NCBI RefSeq assembly: GCF_000785435.2
Contig: NZ_JTDB02000006.1
Coordinates: 1-64,000, forward strand
Direction of reading: 5' to 3'
DNA length: 64,000 nucleotides
From: Paraburkholderia sacchari
GTDB lineage: Bacteria > Pseudomonadota > Gammaproteobacteria > Burkholderiales > Burkholderiaceae
Shown: positions 1-9,293 of the stretch, one piece after another
Layout of the letters: every line of letters starts with the position of its first letter
How positions within the stretch are numbered: position 1 is the first letter of the stretch
Made by a program: the position numbers and the translations under genes
The notes under the pieces: generated by a model
Seen by the model: only the letters and a program-made list of their open reading frames with translations
Databases searched by the model: none
Told to the model about the DNA's origin: nothing

Positions 1-1417
1 CGCGGGCAAATCCACGCTCATGAAGATTCTCTCGGGCGCGTATCAGGCCGACGCCGGCGGCGAAATCGTGCTCGACGGCAAGCCGGTCGTGATCGACGGC
101 CCGCTCGCCGCGCGCGAGCTGGGCGTGGCCGTGATCTACCAGGAGCTGAGTCTCGCGCCGAATCTTTCCGTTGCCGAAAACATTCACGCCGGGCGCGAGC
201 TGCGCCGCGGCGGCCGCCGCTTCGGCATGGTCGACCGCGCCGCCATGGAGCGCGGCTGCGAAGACGTGCTCAAGCGTCTGGGCGCGAGCTTCGGCCCCGC
301 CACGCTGGTGGGCTCGCTCTCCATCGCCGAGCGCCAGCTGGTGGAAATCGCACGCGCCGTGCACAGCGACGCGCGCATCATCGTGATGGACGAGCCCACC
401 ACGCCGCTCTCCTCGCGCGAAACCGAGCGCCTCTTCAAGCTGATCCGCCAGTTGCGCGAGGAAGGGCTCGCGATCATCTACATCAGCCACCGCATGGCCG
501 AGATCTACGAGCTCTCCGACCGCGTGTCCGTGCTGCGCGACGGCAGCTACGTCGGCACGCTGATGCGCGACGAGCTCAACGCGGAAAGTCTCGTGAGCAT
601 GATGGTGGGCCGCGATATTTCGGGGTTCTACAAGAAAGAGCACGCACCCTACGATCCGGGCCACGTCGTGCTTACCGTGCGCGATGTCGCCGATCACCAC
701 CGCGTGCGCGGCTGCAGCCTCGATCTGCATTCGGGCGAAGTGCTCGGCATTGCAGGCCTCGTGGGCGCGGGCCGCACCGAGCTTGCGCGCCTGATTTACG
801 GCGCGGAGCAGCGCGTGCGCGGAGAGATTGCCATCGACGGCCGCAAGCTCCACGTACACGGGCCGCGCGACGCCATCGAAGCGGGCCTCGTCTATCTGAC
901 CGAGGACCGCAAGCATCAGGGCCTCTTTCTCGACATGAGCGTGCGCGACAACATCAACGTGGCCGTGGCCGGGCGCGATGCGCGCTTCGGCGTGCTCGAC
1001 CTCGCGCGCGGCGCGTCGCGCGCGAAGGATTCGATTCGCGCGCTCTCGATTCGCGTGCCGAGCCCGCGCGTGAACGTGGGTGCGCTCTCGGGCGGCAACC
1101 AGCAGAAGGTGCTGCTCTCGCGGCTGCTGGAAACCAAACCGCGCGTGCTGATACTCGACGAACCGACGCGCGGCGTGGACATCGGCGCGAAGTCGGAGAT
1201 TTACCGCATCATCAACGACCTCGCCAAGACCGGCGTGGGCATCATCGTGATTTCGAGCGAACTGCCCGAGATCATCGGCGTGGCCGACCGCGTGCTCGTC
1301 ATGCGCGAAGGCGTATTCGCCGGAGAGCTGGGCGGCTACACCGGCCAGCCCATCACCCAGGAAGCCATCATCGAACTCGCCACCGGCTCGCAGGGCGCGC
1401 TGGGCGAGGCCGCCTGA
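1..1417 (+). CDS. Sugar ABC transporter ATP-binding protein, RbsA/MglA type (5' partial)
   Basis: Cytoplasmic ATPase of a CUT2-type (ribose/xylose/galactose-like) importer. The window opens inside the first Walker A (AGKSTLMKI in the frame of base 2), so roughly the first 40 residues lie upstream. Two fused ABC domains are visible. The first has Q-loop VIYQELSLAPN, a degenerate signature LSIAERQLVEIARA and Walker B IIVMDEPT. The second has Walker A GLVGAGRTELARL, signature LSGGNQQKV and Walker B VLILDEPTRGVD. An unequal pair of this kind is normal for RbsA proteins. The permease gene follows after about 40 bp and the binding-protein gene after that, so this is one operon. The sugar cannot be told from sequence. 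Confidence 0.95.
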   Translation, partial: AGKSTLMKILSGAYQADAGGEIVLDGKPVVIDGPLAARELGVAVIYQELSLAPNLSVAENIHAGRELRRGGRRFGMVDRAAMERGCEDVLKRLGASFGPATLVGSLSIAERQLVEIARAVHSDARIIVMDEPTTPLSSRETERLFKLIRQLREEGLAIIYISHRMAEIYELSDRVSVLRDGSYVGTLMRDELNAESLVSMMVGRDISGFYKKEHAPYDPGHVVLTVRDVADHHRVRGCSLDLHSGEVLGIAGLVGAGRTELARLIYGAEQRVRGEIAIDGRKLHVHGPRDAIEAGLVYLTEDRKHQGLFLDMSVRDNINVAVAGRDARFGVLDLARGASRAKDSIRALSIRVPSPRVNVGALSGGNQQKVLLSRLLETKPRVLILDEPTRGVDIGAKSEIYRIINDLAKTGVGIIVISSELPEIIGVADRVLVMREGVFAGELGGYTGQPITQEAIIELATGSQGALGEAA

Positions 1418-1459
1418 TTCCGACGCACAAGTCGAAGAGATATTGAGGAGCACGACATC

Positions 1460-2488
1460 ATGAAGAGCATTCTTCCCCGCCACGGCGCTGCAGCGCAGCC
1501 CGCGCAGGCCACTTCCGGCAGCACGGCGCTCGACGGCCATCGCGCCCGCATGAAATCCTTCATGCGCACGGCCGGCATGCTGCCCGTGCTCGTGCTGCTG
1601 TGCATTGGCTTCGGATTCCTGACCGATGGCTTTGCCACGTTCCAGAACCTCTCGATCGTCACGCAGCAGGCGTCGATCAACATCGTGCTCGCCGCGGGCA
1701 TGACCTTCGTGATTCTCACGGGCGGCATCGACCTCTCGGTGGGCTCGATCCTCGCCGCATCGGCGGTCGCGGCCATGCTCTGCTCCACCGTCCCGGGCTG
1801 GGGCTGGCTGGGCATCCCCGCCGCGCTGGGCGTAGGTCTTGGCTTTGGCATCGTCAACGGCGCGCTGATCTCGCTACTGCGCCTGCCGCCCTTCATCGTC
1901 ACGCTCGGCTCGCTCACGGCGGTGCGCGGCATCGCGCGCCTCATGGGTCACGACACCACGATCTTCAATCCGCAACTCTCGTTCGCCTTCATCGGCAACG
2001 GCACGGTGTTCGGCGTGCCCTGGCTCGTGATCATCGCGCTCGTGGTGGTGGCCGTTTCGTGGTTCGTGCTGCGCCGCACGGTGCTCGGCCTGCATATCTA
2101 TTCGGTGGGCGGCAACCCCGAAGCCGCGCGTCTCTCGGGCATCAAGGTCTGGGGCATCGAGATGTTCGTCTATGCGGTCTCGGGCCTGCTCGCCGGTTTG
2201 GGCGCGGTGATGTCGGCCGCGCGCCTCTACGCCGCGAACGGCCTGCAACTCGGCCAGTCGTACGAACTCGACGCCATCGCGGCGGTGATCCTGGGCGGCA
2301 CGAGCTTCGTGGGCGGCGTGGGCTCGATCGTCGGCACGCTGATTGGCGCGCTCATTATCGCGGTGCTCTCGAACGGCCTCGTGCTGCTGGGCGTCTCGGA
2401 CATCTGGCAATACATCATCAAGGGCCTCGTGATCGTGGGCGCCGTGGCGCTCGACCGTTATCGCCAGCGCGGCTCGGCGCGTACCTGA
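1460..2488 (+). CDS. Sugar ABC transporter permease, RbsC type
   Basis: Inner-membrane permease (342 aa) of the same CUT2 importer. After an Ala-rich cytosolic N-terminus of about 35 residues there are 8-10 hydrophobic segments, beginning MLPVLVLLCIGFGFL. The family hallmark ILTGGIDLSVGSILA and the cytoplasmic-loop segment SVGGNPEAARLSGI are both present. The start is supported by GAGGAG about 8 nt upstream of the ATG. The gene lies between the ATPase and the periplasmic binding protein. Confidence 0.95.
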   Translation: MKSILPRHGAAAQPAQATSGSTALDGHRARMKSFMRTAGMLPVLVLLCIGFGFLTDGFATFQNLSIVTQQASINIVLAAGMTFVILTGGIDLSVGSILAASAVAAMLCSTVPGWGWLGIPAALGVGLGFGIVNGALISLLRLPPFIVTLGSLTAVRGIARLMGHDTTIFNPQLSFAFIGNGTVFGVPWLVIIALVVVAVSWFVLRRTVLGLHIYSVGGNPEAARLSGIKVWGIEMFVYAVSGLLAGLGAVMSAARLYAANGLQLGQSYELDAIAAVILGGTSFVGGVGSIVGTLIGALIIAVLSNGLVLLGVSDIWQYIIKGLVIVGAVALDRYRQRGSART

Positions 2489-2510
2489 AACGCCTTGCCG
2501 GCTTCATAAG

Positions 2511-2550
2511 CGGCTTCAAATCGGCTTCAAATCGGCTTCAAATCGGCTTA
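2511..2550. repeat. 11-bp tandem repeat, 3.6 copies
   Basis: Three exact copies of CGGCTTCAAAT (2511-2521, 2522-2532, 2533-2543) and a partial fourth copy (2544-2550) lie between the permease and binding-protein genes. The unit length is close to one DNA helical turn. The function is unknown. Confidence 0.9.
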
Positions 2551-2555
2551 AAAAA

Positions 2556-2584
2556 GCGGGCGCAGGCGGTCCTCCTGCACCCGC
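2556..2584 (+). promoter_or_regulatory. Intercistronic stem-loop upstream of the binding-protein gene
   Basis: Arms 2556-2566 and 2574-2584 pair over 11 bp with one mismatch around a 7-nt loop. There is no downstream T-tract, so this is probably not a terminator. Stem-loops here can set the relative amounts of membrane parts and the abundant binding protein by protecting the downstream mRNA; that role is inferred. Confidence 0.5.
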
Positions 2585-2627
2585 ACTGCATGGCACACAC
2601 CAACCGGACCCCTCTGGAGACAACGTT

Positions 2628-3581
2628 ATGTTCAAGAAAAAGGCTGCTTTCGCGGTTCGCGCCACTGCCGCACTGGCGCTCGGTTTCGCGCTGCAAGGCG
2701 CGCATGCCGCCGACAAGCAACTGAAGTCGATCGGCATCACCGTGGGCTCGCTTGGCAATCCTTACTTTGTGACCATTGTGAAGGGTGCCGAAGCGAAGGC
2801 GAAACAGCTCAATCCGAACGCGAAAGTCACAGCCGTCTCGGCCGACTATGACCTGAACAAGCAGTTCACGCAGATCGACAACTTCATCTCGGCGCACGTC
2901 GACATGATCCTGATAAACGCCTCCGATCCGAAGGCAATCGAACCGGCTGTGAAAAAGGCGCGCGCCGCGGGCATCGTGGTGGTGGCCGTGGATGTGGCCG
3001 CAGCAGGCGCCGACGCCACCGTGCAAACCGACAACGTGAAGGCCGGCCAGATCTCGTGCGAATACCTGGCGAAAAAGATCAACGGCAAGGGCAACGTGAT
3101 CATCGAAAACGGCCCGCAGGTCTCGGCCGTGATTGACCGCGTGAACGGCTGCAAGCAGGTGCTCGCGAAGTCGCCGGGCATCAAGATTCTCTCCGACGAC
3201 CAGGATGGCAAGGGCTCGCGCGAAGGCGGCATGAACACGATGCAGGGCTATCTCACGCGCTTCCCGCAAGTGGCCGGCGTGTTCACCATCAATGACCCGC
3301 AGGCCGTGGGCAGCGACCTGGCCGCGAAGCAGTTGAACCGCACCGGCATCGTGATTACCTCGGTGGATGGCGCGCCCGATATCGAAACGGCGCTCAAGAC
3401 CGACACGATGGTACAGGCCTCGGCCAGCCAGGATCCATGGAAGATGGCGCAAACGGCGGTGCAAGTGGGCTACGACATCATGAACGGCAAGAAGCCCGCG
3501 AATCCGATGATTCAGATGACGCCGCAACTCGTCACGCGCGACAACATCAGCAGCTACAAGGGCTGGTCGTCGCCGCATTGA
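2628..3581 (+). CDS. Periplasmic sugar-binding protein of CUT2 ABC transporter (RbsB type)
   Basis: Periplasmic receptor (317 aa) that delivers sugar to the permease encoded upstream. It has a Sec signal peptide (MFKKKAAFAVR followed by a hydrophobic core) with probable cleavage after GAHA. The mature part is a Peripla_BP_4 fold, with GITVGSLGNPYF at the start and the hinge-region segments ILINASDPKAIEPAV and GVFTINDPQAVGSDLAA. The RBS is TGGAGA before the ATG. It closes the operon and is followed by a strong hairpin. The sugar is unknown. Confidence 0.95.
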   Translation: MFKKKAAFAVRATAALALGFALQGAHAADKQLKSIGITVGSLGNPYFVTIVKGAEAKAKQLNPNAKVTAVSADYDLNKQFTQIDNFISAHVDMILINASDPKAIEPAVKKARAAGIVVVAVDVAAAGADATVQTDNVKAGQISCEYLAKKINGKGNVIIENGPQVSAVIDRVNGCKQVLAKSPGIKILSDDQDGKGSREGGMNTMQGYLTRFPQVAGVFTINDPQAVGSDLAAKQLNRTGIVITSVDGAPDIETALKTDTMVQASASQDPWKMAQTAVQVGYDIMNGKKPANPMIQMTPQLVTRDNISSYKGWSSPH

Positions 3582-3599
3582 GCGCGATTGCAGGGATGG

Positions 3600-3627
3600 C
3601 ACGCGATCGCCCCGAGGCGATCGCGTG
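3600..3627. terminator. Stem-loop after the sugar ABC operon
   Basis: A perfect 12-bp inverted repeat (3600-3611 and 3616-3627) around loop CCGA, placed between two convergent genes. It has no T-tract, so it may be a 3' mRNA-stabilising hairpin or a weak bidirectional terminator. Confidence 0.6.
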
Positions 3628-3657
3628 AGCGCATATCTCCTGAGCCGTGCAGCGCGC

Positions 3658-5955
3658 TCAGGTTCTCAGGGGCGCATTGCCCGACTTCCATTTCCACCAC
3701 TCCCAGTTTGCATCCGGGTCGCCATCGGCGTAATCCGGCCACAGGTTCGCTTCCTTTTGCTTCGAGAGCAAACCAACCCGGTTCGAGTCGCTGTCCCATG
3801 CATACATGGATTGGGTGTAAAAGGGCTTCGCTTCGCCCTTGTTATAGTAATCAAGCGTGTAGCCCTGCCAGATGCGATTGTAGGGAAAGGCGGCCGTAAT
3901 CCCCCCACCGATTCCGGCGCCCAACGCTGCTCCCGCTAAGGCCCACCCCGCACCACCGGTGACAAATCCCACCGACAATCCCAGCGCCGAAACACCCGTC
4001 ACAGTTGCGAATTCGCCGAAGTTGGTGAGATCGCTGGTGCTCAACTGCGGCATATGCGCACTGCCGACCACCTTGCTGCCATCCGGAAAATCGAATTCGC
4101 GTACGTGCGGATTGCCGTCCACGGGTTTTCCATATTGAAAGAATCGGCCCTGCGTATCCCAACTCGCGCTCGATGCGGCGTAAGCATTCTCGTATCCGCT
4201 GGGTGCGCCAGCAGACGCGCTATGAGCGACTGGGAAGAGCGACACGGTACCGTTGTTGAATGCCAGATGACCGAGATCGCCCTGCGGTCGTTGATCGGGA
4301 AAAGCATACGTATGGTTGTGCGCAACGCCATCAACGGAGGCAGCCTGGAGTTCGTGAAAATCGGCACTTGCATCGTTATGGCCGCTGATTGTGTCGAGTC
4401 GCTGAAAAAACTCGTGCTCACGGTCGGCATTGCGTCCAGCGGACTCGAGAAGTGTACCCAGCATGCGCTCTTGCAACGCCGTCCGGCGCTGCTCCGAGTG
4501 GTAGCCTCCGAGATCCGGCACGGTCACGCCCATCTCTTGCATCACACGGCGCGCCAGAATTTCGGTCGGCCCCATGGAATTTCCTTCGTCGTACCTGGAC
4601 GGATCGCTCGAGCCGCTAAGATGATGCACGAGTTCATGAATTAGTCCTTCTTGCCATAACGGCTGAAACAGCGAGTTCGCGTTTGGCGCTACGCTGTAAT
4701 TCACAAAGGGCCCATGCTCACGTGTTCCACGCACAGCTTCGCCCATGGCGTAGATCGGATTGTTCGATGGATCAAGTGGTAGCAGTCTATCTATCGTCAG
4801 GTCCCGAATTGCCCCCGGTGCTGCGCTGGAATACCTGTTAAATGAATACTCGTTTCTGTACCCGATGGTCTCCAAAGGTACGCCTCCGTGGTTCATGCTG
4901 AAACTCACAAGGGAACGAAACGTAGGTGACCGATTTAGTGCCTCCTCTACGGTGTTGCCGATCATATCCATTGTGTGTGTGTCGGCAAGTCTACTGCGGC
5001 TCGCCTCTACCGCGCGCGCCACGCCCCAGCGCGTGCTATCCAACTGTTCGGTGCTAAGTGGCGCCTGCTGGCCGAGGCTTACCACGTAGTCTGCATAGTC
5101 GTCGGACCACTTTAGCGGGACTTTGGGGTCGCCCCGCTTCTCACGCACCAACGCATCGTCCGAGTTTCCTGAACCTGCAACATTACTACCGCTCGGAGGC
5201 GATAGTAGGGCGCCCTCGTCTGCGGGCGTTAATTCATTCTGTCGATTGCCGCCCGGCTGCGGCGTGGCTCCCGATGCCAAACTCGCCGTCGACCCGGAAG
5301 TTTTGCCGCCTCCGCCGACGGTACCCGGCAATGGGAATTCGTTTTCTCCCCGGCAATCGTTTTCCGAGCCAAAATGACTGCCTTGCTGGCTCCAGTTAGT
5401 TCCCGGGGTACGCCCGCTTCCATTGCCATCGCTCCGGAATGAAGAGAATATACTTGGTGGTCCAAGACCGGCCACCGCTTCGGCTGCCTTTTCGTGTTCG
5501 GCGGCGTTCTCCAAATTGGGAGATCCACTTCCTTCCGGTCGATTATTCTGCTTGCCAGAAGCATTTTCTTGTTGGGATTCATTGCTTCCTGGAACCCAAT
5601 TGTTGTCGGAATTTTCCGCTGATAACCGGGACGTTTCGCCTTCGGGAGCCGCGCTCCGCGTTTCAGACAGATTGCCATTGTTGATCCCACCATTTTCATT
5701 TGCAGGATCATGGCTGCCATTATCGCTCTGCTCCGGCGGATTCTTTTCAGATGGCATATTTTCTGGCGATTCCGAAGCACAGCCTTGCTGGAGTGTGGAA
5801 TCCGTCGACGTTCGAGCATCACTGCCGTTTCCGGTCGATGATTGCGACTCATCCTGTGGCTGGGGACAACTCGCTTGCTCATTCGTGTTGTCATCCTGAT
5901 TGCCGTAATCCTGAGCCGCATACGACTTTCCCGAATCTACGCCTGACACGCCCAT
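3658..5955 (-). CDS. Putative secreted zinc metalloprotease, M91/NleD-like effector candidate
   Basis: This is a 765-aa protein in three parts. Residues 1 to about 285 are low-complexity and rich in Ser, Asn, Gly, Glu and Pro, with no Sec signal. The central part has a zinc-protease motif, LIHELVHHLSG (H440-E441-x-x-H444), followed by GPTEILARRVMQEMG, where E465 is the likely third metal ligand. The C-terminal part has a Gly/Ala-rich hydrophobic stretch at 652-690 and a Trp-rich tail. HExxH plus a Glu about 20 residues on fits the M91 peptidases, which include type III effectors such as NleD, but the family assignment is from memory of motifs. The start is supported by GAGGAG upstream. GC is visibly lower than in neighbouring genes, which suggests horizontal transfer. 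No secretion genes or chaperone lie in the window. It could instead be a contact-dependent or type VI toxin. Confidence 0.7.
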   Translation of the reverse strand: MGVSGVDSGKSYAAQDYGNQDDNTNEQASCPQPQDESQSSTGNGSDARTSTDSTLQQGCASESPENMPSEKNPPEQSDNGSHDPANENGGINNGNLSETRSAAPEGETSRLSAENSDNNWVPGSNESQQENASGKQNNRPEGSGSPNLENAAEHEKAAEAVAGLGPPSIFSSFRSDGNGSGRTPGTNWSQQGSHFGSENDCRGENEFPLPGTVGGGGKTSGSTASLASGATPQPGGNRQNELTPADEGALLSPPSGSNVAGSGNSDDALVREKRGDPKVPLKWSDDYADYVVSLGQQAPLSTEQLDSTRWGVARAVEASRSRLADTHTMDMIGNTVEEALNRSPTFRSLVSFSMNHGGVPLETIGYRNEYSFNRYSSAAPGAIRDLTIDRLLPLDPSNNPIYAMGEAVRGTREHGPFVNYSVAPNANSLFQPLWQEGLIHELVHHLSGSSDPSRYDEGNSMGPTEILARRVMQEMGVTVPDLGGYHSEQRRTALQERMLGTLLESAGRNADREHEFFQRLDTISGHNDASADFHELQAASVDGVAHNHTYAFPDQRPQGDLGHLAFNNGTVSLFPVAHSASAGAPSGYENAYAASSASWDTQGRFFQYGKPVDGNPHVREFDFPDGSKVVGSAHMPQLSTSDLTNFGEFATVTGVSALGLSVGFVTGGAGWALAGAALGAGIGGGITAAFPYNRIWQGYTLDYYNKGEAKPFYTQSMYAWDSDSNRVGLLSKQKEANLWPDYADGDPDANWEWWKWKSGNAPLRT

Positions 5956-6172
5956 ATAGACACTCCTCGAAGGATGAGATGACGCGATCCTTCAATGGCT
6001 GACGAACGCCACCATCGGATTGCCGTATCGTCAGGGACCGCGCGATTGAGAAGTGTCAGGCTACGGCTCGTTCCCGAGGTAGTACGAATATATGTGCCGC
6101 CTATTTCCCTCCAGTTTCGATCAGGCAGCGCAGCGCGCAAAAGCAACGGATCGCACCAACGAATCGCACCTG

Positions 6173-7168
6173 TCAAATCATGGCGTACGGACAGCGCTTC
6201 CGGCGCGCGTGCTTCAGTGTGCCGCCTTCGCCTCCGGATTGGAGCACGCCCTCGCCCGAAAGATGCTCGGGCGCGAAGTTGATGCCCAGGTGAAAGCCTG
6301 GCCGCGTGCCCCATCGCATGACGTCGCGCGCAATCAGCGTCAGCAGATGCTGTGTGAGCGCCACGATCACGCCGTCTTCCTCGGCGGCCTGGATGAACTC
6401 GTCGGGACGCACCCAGCGCAGCAGCGCCTCGGCCCCCTCGCAACGGCCCGACTCAACGCCATAGAGCGGTTGATATTCGACGTGGAATTCTCCCGCGCGC
6501 ATCGCACGCAGCAACTGCTCGCGGCGCGACTGGCGGCTGCGCTGCACGCGATGCACGAGCCCGGCGAGAAGCACGGAGAACGCCGCCACCCAGGGTATGT
6601 AGCGCAGCAGCAAGCCGCCCCATATTTCGTTCAGGTGGGCAGGTTCGCCGTAAAGCTGGAGGTCGATCACGCCGCCTGCAAATAGCTTGCGCGTATCAGC
6701 CACGAGCGGGCTCGATGCCAGCGGGGTAGCGTCGCCGGCTTCGCGCAGCGAATTGCCGGTGCCCACGCGCAATTCGGCCTGGCGATACGCGGTGAGCGGT
6801 GCGGCTGCGTGCAGCAGATCGAGCAGATACTGCGAGTCCACCACCGCAATCACGGCGCGGCCGCCCGGCGCACCCACGCCCACCAGCAGCGCCGGGCGGT
6901 CGGCCACCATCGGCGTGCGGGGCACGATCGCGAGCCAGTCGCCACGCGGCAGCCGCCCATCGACTGCGATGCTGCGCATGGCGAACACCTGCGGGCCGAG
7001 CGCGGAAGAGCAGACAAGGCGATCGCCGTCGGCGACATTGAGCGTGCGGATATAAGGCTCTGTCGCCGTGCCAAACGTAAGCGCGGCCGCCAGCGTCGAG
7101 CACGGCTCGGCGGCGCGCGGCGCGACGACCCGCGCCGTATTGCGCGCGCGCTCGGCAATGGCGACCAC
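6173..7168 (-). pseudogene. Truncated CSS-motif EAL phosphodiesterase (both ends lost)
   Basis: Remnant of a membrane c-di-GMP phosphodiesterase. What remains is the periplasmic CSS domain (EPCSTLA and later VCSSALGP), one membrane segment (IPWVAAFSVLLAGLV) and about the first 85 residues of an EAL domain (VEYQPLYGVESG, with the EAL itself in GAEALLRWV). The EAL domain normally needs about 240 residues; here homology stops after NFAPEHLSGEG near 6240 and an unrelated tail of about 20 residues follows. At the 5' end a TAA lies nine codons above the GTG, and the N-terminal membrane helix usual in this family is missing. The later catalytic Glu/Asn/Asp residues are gone, so it should not be active. 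It borders the foreign-looking metalloprotease gene. Confidence 0.75.
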
Positions 7169-7250
7169 CTGATTGACGACGAAATTGGAACGTTACACAC
7201 CAAGGGACGGAATGAAGAGCGGACCGTGCCAGACGAGCGCACTCGCCGCT

Positions 7251-7282
7251 CGCCGGGTGCGCCGGGCGTGGCACACCCGGCG
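7251..7282 (-). terminator. Stem-loop after the diguanylate cyclase gene
   Basis: A 9-bp perfect stem (7251-7259 with 7274-7282) lies just downstream of the minus-strand cyclase stop codon at 7287. There is no clear T-tract, so intrinsic termination is only possible. Confidence 0.45.
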
Positions 7283-7286
7283 CGGC

Positions 7287-9293
7287 TCAGGCGCACTCGA
7301 TGCGGTTGCGCCCGCCTTTTTTCGCGCGATAAAGCGCGCTGTCGCTGCGCGAGAGCGCGGCTTCGACGCTCGGGTCGCCGGCGCTCATCTGCGTGACGCC
7401 GATGCTGACCGTGAGCGGCACTCCACCAGCTGCGGCCGCGAGCGGCGCACGGGCGATGCAATCCTGGATGCGGCGCGCGACCGTGCACGCGCCATCGAGA
7501 TCGGCGCCGCCCAGCAGGAGCGCGAATTCCTCGCCGCCGATGCGCCCGGCCACATCGCCCGCGCGCAAATGCGTGCGCAGGATCCCGGCGAAATGGCGCA
7601 AAGCTTCGTCGCCCACGGCATGGCCGAAGCGGTCGTTGATCGACTTGAAATGATCGAGGTCGCACATCAGCACGGCGGCGCTCCCGTGGCCGACATGGCC
7701 GGGGTTGCCCACGCTGTCCGCATGGCGCAACAGCGCAAGCTGCGCCTCGAGCCGCATCATGAAGTGACGACGGTTCGCGAGCCCCGTAAGGCCGTCGGTC
7801 GTGGCGAACTCCTGCAGCTCGGCCTCGATGCACTTGCGCTCGGTGACGTCGGTGATGAAGCCGTGCCAGACGATCACGCCATCGGCGAGGCGCTGCGGCT
7901 TCGCATCGCCCTGCCTCCAGCGCAGCCCCTGGCGCGGCAGGCACACGCGATATTCGAGGTGCCACGGAGCAAGCGTGGCCGCCGAAGCCGCGAACGACGC
8001 GCGATACGCTTCGAGATCGTCGGGATGAATGAGCGCCTCGATCGCGCGCGCATGCGCCGCGACCTGCGCCGGCTCCAGTTCGTATATCTCCGCGATGCCC
8101 GCGCTCGCGTAGGGCAGACTCATGTGGCCGTTGGGCGTGCGGCGGCACTGGAACACGAGACCGGGCACTTCATTCGTGAGATTGGTGACGAGGCTGGCCG
8201 ACTCACGCAGGCGCTCCGCCATCTGGTGCATCGACGTCACGTCGGTCGTGGTGCCGATCATGCGCAGCGCGCGGCCTTCGTCGTCGCGCGCGGTGACCTT
8301 GCCGCGGCTGCAAATCCACTTGTAGCTGCCGTCCTTGCAGCGGATGCGGTGCTCCACTTCGTACTGCTCGGTGCGGCCTTCGAAGTGGGCCTGCATGGTG
8401 GCCTTCACGTAGTCGAGGTCGTCGGGATGCAGGCGCTGGTAGCTGTCTTCGATGCGGTTGCTCACCTCGTCGGCGGCGTAGCCGAGCATCGCCTTCCACC
8501 CAGTGGAATAGCGGATTTCTCCAGCGACGACATCGCGGTCCCAGATGCCCGTGCCGCTGCCCGCGATGGCGAGCGCGAGAAGCCGCTCGCGGGCGCGCAG
8601 TGATTCGAGTTCTTCGAGCAGCATGGCTTCGGCGGGAGACGGCGCGCGCTGGGCTTCGATAATCGATTCCTGCGCCGCCAGCGCCGCGATCACGCGCGCG
8701 AAGTCGTCGAGGCTCGCGCGTTCAGCCGGCGCGAGCTCGCGCGGCGCGTGGTCGAGCAGGCACAGGCTGCCCAGTTGCTCCCCGCCCGCCCCGCGCAGCG
8801 GCCAGGCCGCCACGAAGCGGAACGGCAGCGCGCTCGCCCGCGACAGGCACGCCTGCCATGCGGGGTCGTTCCCGAGATCGCTGACGATGAACGCCTCGCC
8901 CGCGCCTGAGATGTCATGCGGCTCGTCCGTGTCGCCTGGCCCGTTCATGGCGAGCGCGTTCTGTGCGGAGCGGATTTCGGCCAGCGCCTCGCGCAACGGC
9001 ATCGCGACGCCCGGCGCAGCGGCGCCCGACGTAGCGGCGCACGCGGCTTCCACGCCCGCACCCGCCCATGCCTGCGCGCCGGCCGCCGCATCGCCAGGCA
9101 ACACGCACGCGGCCGCCACGCCGAAATGGCGGGCCACGAGCCGCATCAGCGCATCGAGCAGGGAATCGAGACTGCTCGGGGCCTGCGAGCCCGCGCCTTG
9201 CACACCGGGCACGTGGACGCTGCCGTGCGCGTCGCGAACCGGCGCTGTGGGCGGGACGAACGCGGATTCGACTGATGTTTGGGGAACGTGCAT
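7287..9293 (-). CDS. Diguanylate cyclase, GAF-PAS-PAS-GGDEF
   Basis: Makes c-di-GMP from two GTP. In a 668-aa product: a GAF-like sensor domain (about 45-215), a PAS domain with PAC tail (about 245-365, including HPDDLDYVKATM and GTTTDVTSM), a second PAS (about 378-495, HPDDLEAYRASF) and a GGDEF domain (500-668) with active site GGEEF (596-600). The inhibitory site RAGD (587-590) lies five residues before it, so product feedback should be intact. No membrane segment is seen, so it is a soluble sensor. An open frame continues to 9452, but those 53 extra residues look non-coding; I chose the ATG at 9293, whose RBS is weak. Confidence 0.88.
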   Translation of the reverse strand: MHVPQTSVESAFVPPTAPVRDAHGSVHVPGVQGAGSQAPSSLDSLLDALMRLVARHFGVAAACVLPGDAAAGAQAWAGAGVEAACAATSGAAAPGVAMPLREALAEIRSAQNALAMNGPGDTDEPHDISGAGEAFIVSDLGNDPAWQACLSRASALPFRFVAAWPLRGAGGEQLGSLCLLDHAPRELAPAERASLDDFARVIAALAAQESIIEAQRAPSPAEAMLLEELESLRARERLLALAIAGSGTGIWDRDVVAGEIRYSTGWKAMLGYAADEVSNRIEDSYQRLHPDDLDYVKATMQAHFEGRTEQYEVEHRIRCKDGSYKWICSRGKVTARDDEGRALRMIGTTTDVTSMHQMAERLRESASLVTNLTNEVPGLVFQCRRTPNGHMSLPYASAGIAEIYELEPAQVAAHARAIEALIHPDDLEAYRASFAASAATLAPWHLEYRVCLPRQGLRWRQGDAKPQRLADGVIVWHGFITDVTERKCIEAELQEFATTDGLTGLANRRHFMMRLEAQLALLRHADSVGNPGHVGHGSAAVLMCDLDHFKSINDRFGHAVGDEALRHFAGILRTHLRAGDVAGRIGGEEFALLLGGADLDGACTVARRIQDCIARAPLAAAAGGVPLTVSIGVTQMSAGDPSVEAALSRSDSALYRAKKGGRNRIECA

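Noticed and set aside
5956..6300. HrpB/PIP-type box (TTCG-N16-TTCG) upstream of the metalloprotease gene
   Set aside because: TTCG words occur on the minus strand (complements at 5968, 6003, 6085, 6160, 6257, 6274), but no pair has the required 20-base start-to-start spacing.
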